This document shows, piece by piece, positions 22,328 through 31,377 of a DNA stretch of 32,213 nt. Both the position numbers and the translations under genes were made by a program. The DNA is from Bifidobacteriaceae bacterium (GTDB taxonomy: Bacteria > Actinomycetota > Actinomycetes > Actinomycetales > WQXJ01): contig JAITFE010000007.1 of the NCBI GenBank assembly GCA_031281585.1, positions 1 to 32,213 on the forward strand. The letters are read 5' to 3'. The notes under the pieces were generated by a model. That model was not told the DNA's origin. It worked only from the letters and a program-made list of their open reading frames with translations, and searched no databases. The stretch's first letter is position 1; each line of letters starts with the position of its first letter.

Positions 22328-23134
22328 TTAGGCACCTTGCCAGACCGTGTCGAAGGGGGTGTGGCCGGCCACGCGGTGTTCTATGCCGCGCGTCACGAAC
22401 GCCTTCGCCGTCCGGACCGCGTCCGGCACCGAGGCGCCCTTGGCCAGTTCGGCGGTGATCGCGGCCGCGAAGGTGCAGCCCGCGCCGGAAACCCGCTCCT
22501 CGCCGATCTTCGGGACCGCGAGGACTTCGACGGCCGGCTCGCCGCCGCCGGGGGAGCGTTGGACCAGCACGTCGACCGCGTCCGGGCCGGGGAAGTCAAG
22601 CCCGCCCTTGACCACGGCGGCGCGGGGGCCGTACTCCAAGATGCGGCGGCCGGCCTCGATCAAGTCATCGACCGTCAGGAGCGGCCCCACCCCGGAAAGC
22701 GCTTGCGCCTCGAAGTTGTTTGGGGTCACCACGGTGGCCAACGGGAGAATCTTCTGGCGCAGGGCGTTGTCCGTGTTGAGCGCGGCACCCGGCTCCTGCC
22801 CCTTGCAGATCAGCACCGGGTCCAAGACCACATGCTTCCAGTCCTTCGAGATCAGGGCGGCCGCCACCGTGTCGATGGTGTCCGGGGTGCCCAGCATGCC
22901 GATCTTGACGGTGTCCAGGTCCTGCGAGGCGTTGGCCGCCTCAAACTGGTCCGCGATCACCTCGGGGGGGACCGGCACAAACCGATGCCCCCAGTTGTTC
23001 TTCGGGTCGAAAGAGACGACGCACGTGATGGTGCCCATCCCATAGACGCCAAGCTGTTGGAAGGTCTTGAGGTCGACCTGGATGCCGGCACCGCCGGTCG
23101 CTTCCGAGCCGGCGATGACATAGGCGAAGTGCAC
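22328..23134 (-). CDS. pdxK: Pyridoxal/pyridoxine kinase (ThiD-related PdxK)
   Basis: ATP-dependent phosphorylation of pyridoxal (and related vitamers) to supply PLP. The 268-residue ribokinase-fold protein resembles the Bacillus PdxK group rather than HMP kinase: VIAGSEATGGAGIQVDLKTF, FDPKNNWGHRFVPVPPEVIA, VLDPVLICKGQE, PLATVVTPNNFEAQALSG, the catalytic loop SGAGCTFAAAITAELAKGAS, and TAKAFVTRGIEH. The GTG at 23134 is chosen because AAGGAG lies 8 nt upstream and the family N-terminus begins there. It lies 40 nt after pgi on the same strand and is probably co-transcribed. HMP/HMP-P kinase activity cannot be excluded. Confidence 0.86.
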   Translation of the reverse strand: MHFAYVIAGSEATGGAGIQVDLKTFQQLGVYGMGTITCVVSFDPKNNWGHRFVPVPPEVIADQFEAANASQDLDTVKIGMLGTPDTIDTVAAALISKDWKHVVLDPVLICKGQEPGAALNTDNALRQKILPLATVVTPNNFEAQALSGVGPLLTVDDLIEAGRRILEYGPRAAVVKGGLDFPGPDAVDVLVQRSPGGGEPAVEVLAVPKIGEERVSGAGCTFAAAITAELAKGASVPDAVRTAKAFVTRGIEHRVAGHTPFDTVWQGA

Positions 23135-23174
23135 TTCTACGCTCCTTGGGCGCTCACATGAACGGGGAAGGCGC

Positions 23175-24860
23175 TCAAGGGCGCCGGGTTTTGCGGTAAT
23201 ACTCGACCATCGCTTGGGCCGAGGCGTCAAGTTGGGTAAGCGCCGCCTGGTCGCCCGCAAGGGCCGGGGTGACGCGATTGGCCAGAACTTTGCCCAGTTC
23301 AACACCCCATTGATCGAACGAATCGATGCCCCAGACGGTGCCTTGGACAAAAGTGATGTGTTCGTACAACGCGATCAACTGCCCAACGGTGGCCGGAGTC
23401 AAAGCCGGCGCCATGATGGAGGTCGAGGGCCGGTTGCCCGTGAACACGCGGGCCGCCACCAACTGTTCGGCGGTTCCCTCCGCCGCCACCTCGGCGGCGG
23501 TCTTGCCGAACGCCAGCGCCGACGTCTGGGCGATGAAGTTCGCGAGGAGGAGTTCGTGCACGTCCTGGGTGCCGTCCACCAGCGGCACCTGCGGGTTGGC
23601 GAACGCGATGAAATCCGCCGGTATCAATTCAGTCCCCTGGTGGAGCAGCTGGTAGAAGGCATGCTGCCCGTTGGTGCCCGGCTCGCCCCAGAAAACCTCG
23701 CCGGTGGAGGTGGTGACCGGCGAGCCGTCCCACCGGACCGACTTGCCATTCGACTCCATGGTCAACTGCTGCAAGTAGGCGGGGAACCGGGCCAGATGTT
23801 GCGCGTAGGGGAGCACGGCGTGCGAATGTGCGTCCCAGAAGTCCACGTACCAGACGTTGATCAGGCCCATCAAGACCGGGACGTTCCGCTCGAACGGTGT
23901 GGAGCGGAAATGCTCATCCATGGCGGCGAAGCCGCCCAAGAACTCGCGGAACACGGCCGGCCCCAACGCGACCGCCAGAACGGTGCCAATCGCGCTGTCA
24001 ACCGAGTAGCGTCCGCCCACCCAGTCCCAGAAGCCGAAGGCGTTGGCCGGATCAATCCCGAACTCCGCGACCTTGTCGAGCGCTGTCGAGACGGCCACGA
24101 AATGCCGCCGCACGGCATCGGCGGCGTCTTCGGCGGACTTGATGGCGCCGCGGGCCGCCAACAGCTCCAACAGCCAAGACCGGGCCAGCCGGGCGTTCGT
24201 GAGCGTCTCCAACGTTCCGAACGTCTTGGACGCGACAATGAAAAGGGTTGTCTCCGGGTCCAGCGACATCAGCGTGTCGCCAATGTCAGACGGGTCCACG
24301 TTGGAGACGAAACGGGCCTTGATCTCCCCGTGGTATTCGGTCAACGCCTGGTAGACCATGGCCGGGCCCAGGTCTGATCCGCCGATCCCAATGTTGACCA
24401 CGGTGGTGAAAGGCTTGCCGGTCAGCCCGGTCGCACGGCCGTCGCGGACGGATTCGGCGAAGCCCAAGAACTTGGCCAGTTCGGCGGCCACGTCCCCGCT
24501 GACATCCTGTCCCTCCACCACCAAAGCCGGTTCGGAAGACGGCCGTCGCAGGGCCGTGTGCAAGACGGACCGGTTCTCCGTCACGTTGATCCGCTCGCCG
24601 GAAAACATCGCTTCGACGCGCTCGCGAAGCGCCACCTGGTCCGCCAACTGCGTCAACAGGGCCACCGTCTCAGGAAGGATCAGGTTCTTCGACAAATCGA
24701 CCCGAAGATCGGCCGCTTGGAAGGTCAACTCGGACGCCCTGCCGGGCGCTGCGGCAAACCACGACCGCAAGTCAACGCCCTGCTCAGCGAGTCCCTGAAG
24801 GTGTGTGGCGAGGGCCGCCCAGGCCGGTGTGGCAGCGGCGTCGATCGGGCTGTTGGTCAT
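23175..24860 (-). CDS. pgi: Glucose-6-phosphate isomerase
   Basis: Interconverts glucose-6-phosphate and fructose-6-phosphate in glycolysis. The 561-residue length is normal. Two SIS subdomains are visible: [20 protein letters not shown], and [20 protein letters not shown] (sugar-phosphate loop). Family signatures are [16 protein letters not shown] and [20 protein letters not shown], the latter with the catalytic Lys. The catalytic Glu is in [20 protein letters not shown] with the ring-opening His following. It is the first gene of a probable two-gene unit with pdxK, divergent from the binding-protein gene. Confidence 0.97.
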   Translation of the reverse strand: MTNSPIDAAATPAWAALATHLQGLAEQGVDLRSWFAAAPGRASELTFQAADLRVDLSKNLILPETVALLTQLADQVALRERVEAMFSGERINVTENRSVLHTALRRPSSEPALVVEGQDVSGDVAAELAKFLGFAESVRDGRATGLTGKPFTTVVNIGIGGSDLGPAMVYQALTEYHGEIKARFVSNVDPSDIGDTLMSLDPETTLFIVASKTFGTLETLTNARLARSWLLELLAARGAIKSAEDAADAVRRHFVAVSTALDKVAEFGIDPANAFGFWDWVGGRYSVDSAIGTVLAVALGPAVFREFLGGFAAMDEHFRSTPFERNVPVLMGLINVWYVDFWDAHSHAVLPYAQHLARFPAYLQQLTMESNGKSVRWDGSPVTTSTGEVFWGEPGTNGQHAFYQLLHQGTELIPADFIAFANPQVPLVDGTQDVHELLLANFIAQTSALAFGKTAAEVAAEGTAEQLVAARVFTGNRPSTSIMAPALTPATVGQLIALYEHITFVQGTVWGIDSFDQWGVELGKVLANRVTPALAGDQAALTQLDASAQAMVEYYRKTRRP

Positions 24861-25152
24861 GAATACCCACCATATCGCGCCGGTCGGGAAGCGGGCTCGC
24901 GCGGCCGTCGGTTTGTATCAATTCTGTTTCTAAAACCGCGATTGGCTTGTATTGTGCCCCCACGGTGTGGTTAGCATGGGCTCCGACACGCCCGGTCGGC
25001 ACCGCCCGGCTGGCGGCGGCGCCGCCCCAGTTTGGCGTCTCCGCCCACGGCTGGCGAGCCTGGGCCCGGTTCCAGGCCACCCAGACCACGGGGCGAAGCA
25101 TCAGGTAACTGGCTCAGGCAGTTTCAAAACCGACAGATGGGATAACGATCAG
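24861..25152. other. Divergent promoter region, pgi and binding-protein gene
   Basis: The 292-nt gap contains an AT-richer patch at about 24913-24960 (GTATCAATTCTGTTTCTAAA and TTGGCTTGTATTG), which is the most likely place for promoters in both directions. A leader of roughly 180 nt would then precede the binding-protein ATG. I recognised no riboswitch in it. No small gene is supported. Confidence 0.4.
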
Positions 25153-26796
25153 ATGCGAAAGACGCACAGGTTTGCAGCGGCATTGGCCGTTGGATTGACG
25201 GCATCGCTGACGCTGACGTTGGCGGCATGCGGCTCAAAACGCGAGGAGCCCACCAACAACAACTCCGGCAAAGAATCGGCTGACACCGGGGGCGACTCCC
25301 GTGTCGCCGAAGCCAAGAAGCTGCTGGAGGACGCCGGGGTGTCCATCCCGGTGGACCTCTCCCTCCAGTACAACTCCGACCATTACGGCGACTCCTCCGA
25401 CCAGGAATACGGCGCCATCAAAGAGCAACTGGAGGCGACAGGGTTGTTCAAAGTCGACCTCCAGTCGACTGAATGGGTCACCTACAACAAACAGCGGAAC
25501 ACCGATTATCCGGTCTACCAGCTTGGCTGGTTCCCAGATTTCCCGGACGCCGACAACTACTTGACGCCCTTCTTCGACAAGGACAACTTCCTGAACAACG
25601 GCTTCGATTCGCCCGCCGTTCAGGAACTGCTGGCCGAGGAGCGGATCCAAACCGACCCAGACGCCCGCGAGCAGTTGCTGAAGGACCTCCAAGACGAGGT
25701 CGCGGCCGAACTCTCCACCATCCCGCTGCTGCAGGGCTCGCAGATCGCGGTCACCGGACAGGACATCGAGGGCGTCGAGACCACCATGGACGCCTCCTTC
25801 CAGTTCCGCTTCTCCACCTTCGTCAAGGGCGGCGACCCGGCGGCCAAGGTCACGGTCGGCACCACCGACGAGGTCACCGGCCTGGACCCGGCGGGCACCT
25901 ACGACAACGGCTCCTACCTGGTGCAGTCGAACGTATTCCCAATGGTCATGTCCTTCAAGCAACTCGACCCCACGCCGCAGCCCGATTTGGCCGAGAGTTG
26001 CGACTTCTCCGAGGACGGCTACAAGTATGTCTGCAAGATCAAGCCGGGTCTGAAGTGGACCAACGGCCACACGCTGGACGCCAACGACGTCAAGTTCTCC
26101 TACGACCGCCAGTTGACCATCCAGGATCCGAACGGCCCCTGGTCTTTGCTGGCCAACCTCAAGTCGACCGAGGTGCCGGATCCGCTGACCGTGGAGTTCA
26201 ACCTGGAGGGCCCGAACGACGTGACGTTCCCGCAGGTGCTCGCCTCGCCGGTGGGCCCCATCGTGGATGACGAGGTGTTCGCCGCGGACGCGCTGACCGA
26301 CCCGGCCGTGATTGTCGAGGCCAACGCCTTCGCGGGGGCCTACACGATCACCACTTTCAACGTCAACGAACTCATCGAGTACGCTCCCAACCCCGATTAC
26401 AACGGCGTCCAGGGCAAAGCCCAAAACGGCGGCGTGGTGATGCGGTACTACAAGGAGTCGAACAACATGCGGCTCGACATCGAGTCCGGCACCATTGACG
26501 TGGTGTGGCGTTCGCTGACGGCCACCGACTACGACGACCTGGAGGCCGGCGGCAAGGTCAAGGTGCTGCACGGCCCGGGCGGCGAAATCCGCTACATCGT
26601 GTTCAACTTGGCGACCATGCCGGGCGACACGGATGACCAGAAGCTCGCCGTCCGCAAGGCCGTCGCGCTGTCGATCGACCGGTCCGCGCTGGCCGAGGAA
26701 GTCTACAAGGGCACCTACACGCCCCTGTGCTCCTACGTGCCGGACGGCCTGCCCGCGGCCACCGAGGCGGTCTGCGACCTGTACGGCGGCAAGTAG
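25153..26796 (+). CDS. Circularly permuted family-5 peptide-binding lipoprotein
   Basis: A 547-residue ABC-importer binding protein of the DppA/OppA (SBP_5) family. Residues 1-26 are a lipoprotein signal (lipobox TLAAC, Cys26), followed by a polar linker to about 50. The order of the rest is unusual. Residues 51-225 (AEAKKLLEDAGVSIPVDLSL; YQLGWFPDFPDADNYLTPFF; STIPLLQGSQIAVTGQDIEG; TMDASFQFRFSTFVK) match what is normally the C-terminal segment. Residues 229-547 (VTVGTTDEVTGLDPAGTYDN; KWTNGHTLDANDVKFSYDRQ; GPGGEIRYIVFNLATM; VYKGTYTPLCSYVPDGL) match what is normally the N-terminal lobe, ending YGGK-stop. The two parts together make one full-length domain. GGC-rich codons (GGD, GGD, GGK) mark all three junctions. 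The permease and ATPase genes follow. Confidence 0.85.
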   Translation: MRKTHRFAAALAVGLTASLTLTLAACGSKREEPTNNNSGKESADTGGDSRVAEAKKLLEDAGVSIPVDLSLQYNSDHYGDSSDQEYGAIKEQLEATGLFKVDLQSTEWVTYNKQRNTDYPVYQLGWFPDFPDADNYLTPFFDKDNFLNNGFDSPAVQELLAEERIQTDPDAREQLLKDLQDEVAAELSTIPLLQGSQIAVTGQDIEGVETTMDASFQFRFSTFVKGGDPAAKVTVGTTDEVTGLDPAGTYDNGSYLVQSNVFPMVMSFKQLDPTPQPDLAESCDFSEDGYKYVCKIKPGLKWTNGHTLDANDVKFSYDRQLTIQDPNGPWSLLANLKSTEVPDPLTVEFNLEGPNDVTFPQVLASPVGPIVDDEVFAADALTDPAVIVEANAFAGAYTITTFNVNELIEYAPNPDYNGVQGKAQNGGVVMRYYKESNNMRLDIESGTIDVVWRSLTATDYDDLEAGGKVKVLHGPGGEIRYIVFNLATMPGDTDDQKLAVRKAVALSIDRSALAEEVYKGTYTPLCSYVPDGLPAATEAVCDLYGGK

Positions 26797-26805
26797 CCGG
26801 TCGCC

Positions 26806-26841
26806 CCTGGCGGGACGTCCGTAAAGGGGCGCCCCGCCAGG
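26806..26841 (+). terminator. First hairpin after the binding-protein gene
   Basis: CCTGGCGGG (26806-26814) and CCCGCCAGG (26833-26841) form a perfect 9-bp stem, with GTCCGTAAAGGGGCGCCCCG inside the loop region offering an alternative GGGGCGCCCC pairing. It begins 10 nt after the stop codon. The internal sequence recurs near 7129. Confidence 0.5.
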
Positions 26842-26866
26842 CGCGGTCCGCTTGTATTTGGAAGTT

Positions 26867-26918
26867 GGTGCCCGATGCCGTCCGCTTGCGTGGACGGCAT
26901 CGGGCACCGTTTTGTCTT
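26867..26918 (+). terminator. Strong intrinsic terminator built from the dispersed motif
   Basis: A perfect 17-bp stem (26867-26883 and 26892-26908, left arm GGTGCCCGATGCCGTCC) with an 8-nt loop is followed by GTTTTGTCTTTG. This is the clearest Rho-independent terminator in the window. Both arms are the CCGATGCCGTCC module of the palindromic arrays. It should separate the binding-protein transcript from the permease genes. 26919-27040 holds no gene I can support. Confidence 0.8.
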
Positions 26919-27040
26919 TGGGCCGGGAAAGCGCGCGGGGCGCCGCCGCCGGTGTTACGGCCTGGTAAAAGGTTGCAGCCCGGGCGTGGCAAACGGTGAG
27001 CCGGCGGCGAATTGGCTCTGGCGGGGCTGGACGCGGTCGG

Positions 27041-27046
27041 TAGACT
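27041..27046 (+). promoter_or_regulatory. -10 box for the permease operon
   Basis: TAGACT ends 9 nt before the ATG at 27056, with no Shine-Dalgarno sequence between, suggesting a near-leaderless mRNA downstream of the terminator at 26867-26918. No good -35 is visible. Confidence 0.4.
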
Positions 27047-27055
27047 GACCCCGTT

Positions 27056-28105
27056 ATGGCCCCGAAGAAACAGCGTCGCTCTTCCACCGCACTGCTGCGG
27101 TACTTGGGGCTGCGCCTGGTCCTTCTCATACCCACCGTCCTGATTCTGGTGACGGTGGTCTTTTTGTTTATGCGGGTGATCGGCGACCCGATCACGGCGG
27201 CGCAGGGCGGGCGGCTCACCGCCGCCCAACTGGAGGAGCGCAAGGAAGCCGCCGGCTACAACCGCCCCATCTGGGTCCAATACTTCGAATACCTGGGCAA
27301 CGTTTTGAGGGGCGACTTCGGGGTGGCCACCAAGGACCACCGCGCGATTGTCGACGTGCTGATCACCAACGGCGCCGCCACCGTGGAACTGGTCGTCTGC
27401 GCCCTGATCGTGGCGTTCGCGGTGGGCATCCCGCTGGGGCGGCTGGCCGCCCGCTACCACGACCGCCTCCCGGACGTGGCGATCAGGACCTTCGCGGTGC
27501 TGTTCTACGCCGCCCCGGTGTTCTTCGTGGGCCTGCTGGCCAAGCTGCTGTTCTCATCCGCGCTGGGCTGGCTGCCGTCCTCCGGCCGGGCCAGCTTCGA
27601 CACGCGCCTGGAATTGGGGCGGATCGACAACCCGTCGCATTTCCTGATCATTGACGCCATCCGCTCCGGGAACGGCGCCTACCTGGGGGACGTGCTGCGC
27701 CACGCGGTCCTGCCGGCGCTGACCCTGGGGCTTTTGACCGCGGGCGTCTTCATTCGGCTGATCCGCATCAACCTCTTGGAGACCGTCCGGGCGGACTATG
27801 TGACGGCGGCGCGGGCGCGCGGCGTGCCCGAGCGCCGGGTGGTCTCGAAGCACGCCTTCCGCAACGCGCTGATCCCCGTGGTGACCGTCATGGGCATGGA
27901 GATCGCCCTGATGCTGGGCGGGGCCATCCTGACGGAGACAACCTTCGAGTGGGACGGGATCGGCTACCAGTTGTCCCAGTATCTGCTGGCCCGCGACTTT
28001 GTGGCCGTGCAGGGCATTGTCACCGCGATCGCGCTGGTGGTAGCCGTCGCCTCGTTCTTGATTGACGTCATCAACGCCCTGGTGGACCCGAGGGTGAGGT
28101 ACTGA
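27056..28105 (+). CDS. dppB: Peptide ABC transporter permease, DppB type
   Basis: A 349-residue inner-membrane permease. The N-terminal TM segment (LVLLIPTVLILVTVVFLFMR) leads to the GDPITAAQGGRLTAAQLEER periplasmic region that is conserved in DppB/OppB. About five more TM helices follow. The cytoplasmic EAA loop that docks the ATPase reads YVTAARARGVPERRVVSKHA followed by FRNALIPVVTV. The C-terminus ends VINALVDPRVRY, the usual DppB ending. It is the first gene of the dppB-dppC-ATPase unit and its stop precedes the dppC start by 1 nt. Substrate class (di- or oligopeptides) is inferred from the family. Confidence 0.92.
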   Translation: MAPKKQRRSSTALLRYLGLRLVLLIPTVLILVTVVFLFMRVIGDPITAAQGGRLTAAQLEERKEAAGYNRPIWVQYFEYLGNVLRGDFGVATKDHRAIVDVLITNGAATVELVVCALIVAFAVGIPLGRLAARYHDRLPDVAIRTFAVLFYAAPVFFVGLLAKLLFSSALGWLPSSGRASFDTRLELGRIDNPSHFLIIDAIRSGNGAYLGDVLRHAVLPALTLGLLTAGVFIRLIRINLLETVRADYVTAARARGVPERRVVSKHAFRNALIPVVTVMGMEIALMLGGAILTETTFEWDGIGYQLSQYLLARDFVAVQGIVTAIALVVAVASFLIDVINALVDPRVRY

Positions 28106-28106
28106 C

Positions 28107-29516
28107 ATGGCGGCCGGGAACAAGGCTCCGGGCGCGCCGAAGGCGGGCGCGGGGCGCGAGGGCATGGCCAAAGCCGGCCGCTTGCACGCTAGGGCGCCCT
28201 GGTACGCCAAGATCCCCGGATACGGGTTGGTCCGCACCACCCACGGCCTGCAGCGGGTCATGCTGCTGACCGGCGCCGGCCTGATCGCGTTGTTCTTGCT
28301 GCTCGCTTTGACCGCCCAATGGATCTCGCCCTACGACTTCGACCAGACCAAGTACCAGGGCGTGCCCTTCGGGACGCAGCGGCCCCCGTCCGCCGAGCAT
28401 TGGTTCGGCACCACCGTGGCCGGGTACGACGTGTTCGCGCGGGTGGTCTACGGCGCCCGCACCGCCTTGATGGTGGTGGTGATGGCCGTGGCCGCGTCGA
28501 TCCTGATCGGCGTCGCGCTGGGCGTTGTGTCCGGGTACCTGGGCGGCTGGCTCGACCGGCTGCTGGTGCTGATCACCGACGCGCTCTACGCCTTCCCGTC
28601 GCTGCTGATGGCGATCATCGTGTCGATCGTGGTGTCTTCGGGCCGGTCGAGCGCCATAGCCGGGATGATCTCCGCCTCGCTCGCCATCACCGTCATTTTC
28701 ATCCCGCAGTATTTCCGGGTGGTCCGCAACGCCACCATCAGCGCCAAGACCGAACCCTATGTGGACGCCGCCCGCGTGGCCGGGTCCAAGTCCGGGCGCA
28801 TCATGTTTGGCCACGTCCTGCCCAACGTGTCGCAGACCATCCCCGTCCTGACCACCCTCAACGCCTCCGAATCAATCCTGACCCTGGCGGCGCTCGGGTT
28901 CCTGGGCTTTGGGATCGAGCCGACCAGCGCCGCCGAATGGGGCTACGACCTCAACAAGGCCACCACCTCGGACGTCGCCAACGGCATCTGGTGGACCAGC
29001 GTCTTCCCCGGGTTGGCGATTGTCCTGGTGGTGGCCGGCGTCACCCTGATCGGCGAATCCCTCAACGACGTCCTCAACCCGCTGTTGCGCACCCGCGGCG
29101 GCGCCACCACCGCCGACGAGGAAGAACTGGTCGAGGTCGTCTTGGCCGAGGTCGGAGACCGCCGAGCCCCGTTGGAGCGGGTCTCCTACAACCCGGATTC
29201 GCCAGACGCCGGCCGGCCGTCGCCGGGCGGCGGGGGCTTGGCCGGGCAGGGCGAGGGCGCTGGCGGCGTTGCGGGGGCGGCTGCGCGGACGGCATCGGGC
29301 GATGGGGGCTTAGCCGACCCGGGCGAGGGCGCGGGCGCAGGGGCGATTGCGGAAACGGCATCGGGCGATGGGGGTTTGGCCGGGCCGGGCGAGGGCGCGG
29401 CCGGCGTTGCGGGGGCGGCTGCGCGGACGGCATCGGGCGATGAGGGTTTGGCCGAACTTGACGAAAGCCCAAGCGGGGGCGACCCGGCTGGAACCGGGGA
29501 GGGGGAGCGGCCATGA
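28107..29516 (+). CDS. dppC: Peptide ABC transporter permease, DppC type, with repeat tail
   Basis: A 469-residue permease, about 140 residues longer than usual. The core (residues 1-330) is normal: GLIALFLLLALTAQWISPYD, HWFGTTVAGYDVFARVVYGA, the EAA loop YVDAARVAGSKSGRIMFGHV and GVTLIGESLNDVLNPLLR. After an acidic linker (DEEELVEVVLAEVGDRRAPL), residues about 370-455 are Gly/Ala/Glu-rich and contain three imperfect repeats of GEGA-AGAAARTASGDGGLA type, 22-24 residues each. The ARTASGD segments are encoded by CGGACGGCATCGGGCGAT, a variant of the dispersed DNA module. The tail should be cytoplasmic. The stop overlaps the ATPase start by 4 nt (ATGA). Confidence 0.9.
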   Translation: MAAGNKAPGAPKAGAGREGMAKAGRLHARAPWYAKIPGYGLVRTTHGLQRVMLLTGAGLIALFLLLALTAQWISPYDFDQTKYQGVPFGTQRPPSAEHWFGTTVAGYDVFARVVYGARTALMVVVMAVAASILIGVALGVVSGYLGGWLDRLLVLITDALYAFPSLLMAIIVSIVVSSGRSSAIAGMISASLAITVIFIPQYFRVVRNATISAKTEPYVDAARVAGSKSGRIMFGHVLPNVSQTIPVLTTLNASESILTLAALGFLGFGIEPTSAAEWGYDLNKATTSDVANGIWWTSVFPGLAIVLVVAGVTLIGESLNDVLNPLLRTRGGATTADEEELVEVVLAEVGDRRAPLERVSYNPDSPDAGRPSPGGGGLAGQGEGAGGVAGAAARTASGDGGLADPGEGAGAGAIAETASGDGGLAGPGEGAAGVAGAAARTASGDEGLAELDESPSGGDPAGTGEGERP

Positions 29517-31174
29517 GCGAGACGCTGCTGCGGGCGCGGGACCTGACCGTTTCGTTCCAGACGGACGCGCAGCCGATACGGGCGGTCAACCGCATCTCGT
29601 TCGAGGTGGCGAAGGGCGAGATTCTGGCGATCGTGGGCGAATCGGGGTCCGGGAAAACGGTGTCGTCGCGGGCGATGGTTGGGCTGTTGCCGTCCACCGC
29701 GCGGATCGAGGGATCGGCGGAGCTTGACCAGACCGAACTGATCGGGCTGCGCGGACCGGCCATGCGGGCGGTGCGGGGCGACCGGATCGCCATGGTGTTC
29801 CAGGAGCCGTCGACGGCGCTGGACCCGGTGCGGACGGTCGGCTGGCAAATCGCGGAGGCGCTGCGGGCGCACCGGAAGATGACCAAACGGCAGGCCCTGG
29901 CGCGGGCGGTCGAACTGCTGGAACTGGTGGGGATTCCCGACCCGGCGGTGCGGGTGCACTCGTACCCGCATCAAATGTCCGGCGGGCAGAAACAGCGCGT
30001 GATGATCGCCATGGCGATCTCCTGCGACCCGGAGGTCATCATCGCGGACGAGCCCACCACGGCGCTCGACGTGACCGTTCAAGCGCAGATTCTTGATCTG
30101 CTGCACGACCTGCGGGAACGGCTGGGCACCGCCATCATCTTGATCACGCACAACATGGGGGTGGTCGCGGACCTCTCGGACCGCGTGGCGGTGATGTTCA
30201 GGGGCGAACTGGTGGAACAGGGCACGGCGGAGGACATTTTCGCCCGGCCGCAGCACCCCTATACCAAACACCTGCTGGGCGCGGTGCCGTACCTGGGGCG
30301 CGAGCGGCCCGCCTCGATGAACACGGCCGCGCCGCCCGTTTCCCCGGAAACGGTGTTGACGGTTCGGGACCTGGAGGTCTTCTTCCCGGGGCGGATCGGC
30401 TCGCCGCCGGTGCGGGCCATTGACGGCGTGTCGCTGGAGTTGAAGCGGCACGAGATCCTGGCGCTGGTGGGGGAGTCCGGCTCCGGCAAGACCACGTTGG
30501 GGCGCTGCGCGGTGGGGCTGCTGGAGCCGACCGCCGGGGAGTTGACCGTGCTGGGCCGGCCGCTGGCCTCCCTGAAAGCGCGTGAGCTTCGCGAACTGCG
30601 GAAACGCATGGGCTTTGTGTTCCAAGACCCCGCTTCCTCGCTGAATCCGCGCATGTCCGTGGGGGCCTGCGTGTCGGAGCCGATGCGGGTCCACGGCGAG
30701 GGCACCAGCGCCTCGCGGCGGGAGCGGGTCGCGGAGCTCTTGGAGGCGGTCGAGCTTCCCACCGAATTCGCCGACCGCTACCCCCACGAGTTGTCCGGCG
30801 GCCAGCGCCAGCGGGTCTCCCTGGCGCGCGCGCTGGTGCTGAACCCGGAGTTGCTGGTGGCGGACGAGCCGACCTCGGCCCTGGACGTGTCCGTGCAGGC
30901 CAAGGTCCTGGAGGTGTTCGTCCGGCTGCAGCATCAGATGGGGTTCGCCTGCCTGTTCATCACCCACGACCTGGCGGTCGTGGACATGCTGGCGGACAGG
31001 ATCGCCGTCATGAAGTCCGGCCGCCTGGTCGAATTGGGCTCGCGCGAACAGGTCCTGCGCTCCCCGCAGGAGCAGTACACCAAGGACCTAATCGCGGCCG
31101 TGCCGCTGCCGGACCCGGTGGCCCAGCGCGTCCGCCAACGCGCCCGCCGCGCCGCCGGCCCGGCCTTGGCCTAA
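29513..31174 (+). CDS. Fused peptide ABC transporter ATPase (DppD-DppF)
   Basis: A 553-residue protein with two complete ABC nucleotide-binding domains. Domain 1 (about 1-260): Walker A GESGSGKT at 42-49, signature MSGGQKQR at about 155, Walker B VIIADEP with TTALD, and switch His in LITHNMGV. The oligopeptide-family C-terminal segment follows ([20 protein letters not shown]). Domain 2 (about 280-545): Walker [10 protein letters not shown] at about 320-328, signature LSGGQRQR at about 427, Walker [13 protein letters not shown] and [19 protein letters not shown]. It ends with a second oligopeptide-type tail ([20 protein letters not shown]). The fusion replaces separate dppD and dppF genes and is common in actinobacteria. 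It overlaps dppC by 4 nt. Confidence 0.95.
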   Translation: MSETLLRARDLTVSFQTDAQPIRAVNRISFEVAKGEILAIVGESGSGKTVSSRAMVGLLPSTARIEGSAELDQTELIGLRGPAMRAVRGDRIAMVFQEPSTALDPVRTVGWQIAEALRAHRKMTKRQALARAVELLELVGIPDPAVRVHSYPHQMSGGQKQRVMIAMAISCDPEVIIADEPTTALDVTVQAQILDLLHDLRERLGTAIILITHNMGVVADLSDRVAVMFRGELVEQGTAEDIFARPQHPYTKHLLGAVPYLGRERPASMNTAAPPVSPETVLTVRDLEVFFPGRIGSPPVRAIDGVSLELKRHEILALVGESGSGKTTLGRCAVGLLEPTAGELTVLGRPLASLKARELRELRKRMGFVFQDPASSLNPRMSVGACVSEPMRVHGEGTSASRRERVAELLEAVELPTEFADRYPHELSGGQRQRVSLARALVLNPELLVADEPTSALDVSVQAKVLEVFVRLQHQMGFACLFITHDLAVVDMLADRIAVMKSGRLVELGSREQVLRSPQEQYTKDLIAAVPLPDPVAQRVRQRARRAAGPALA

Positions 31175-31229
31175 ACGGCCCCGGCCCCATTCGCGGTCGG
31201 TCCCGGTTTACTGGCTCTGACCAGCTATA

Positions 31230-31298
31230 TCACGCAACTTCGCAGCGTCCCGTCACGCAACTTCGCAGCGTCCTGTCACGCAACTTCGCAGCGTTCCG
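31230..31298 (+). repeat. Three tandem 23-bp repeats
   Basis: Units starting TCACGCAACTTCGCAGCGTC at 31230, 31253 and 31276 are nearly identical (single differences near the end of each unit) and abut without spacers. They lie 56 nt after the ATPase stop. A 7-bp hairpin follows (CCTCGCG at 31307-31313, CGCGAGG at 31320-31326). No gene covers them. Confidence 0.85.
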
Positions 31299-31377
31299 GT
31301 GCGTGACCTCGCGCCGTGCCGCGAGGCTTGGTCGGGAAGCCGCGCGTCTTTTTGCGAAAGCCCGCCCGACACCGCCA

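Noticed and set aside
29513-31174. Fusion of two ATPases as a novelty
   Set aside because: DppD-DppF fusions are widespread in actinobacterial peptide importers, so the fusion itself is not unusual.
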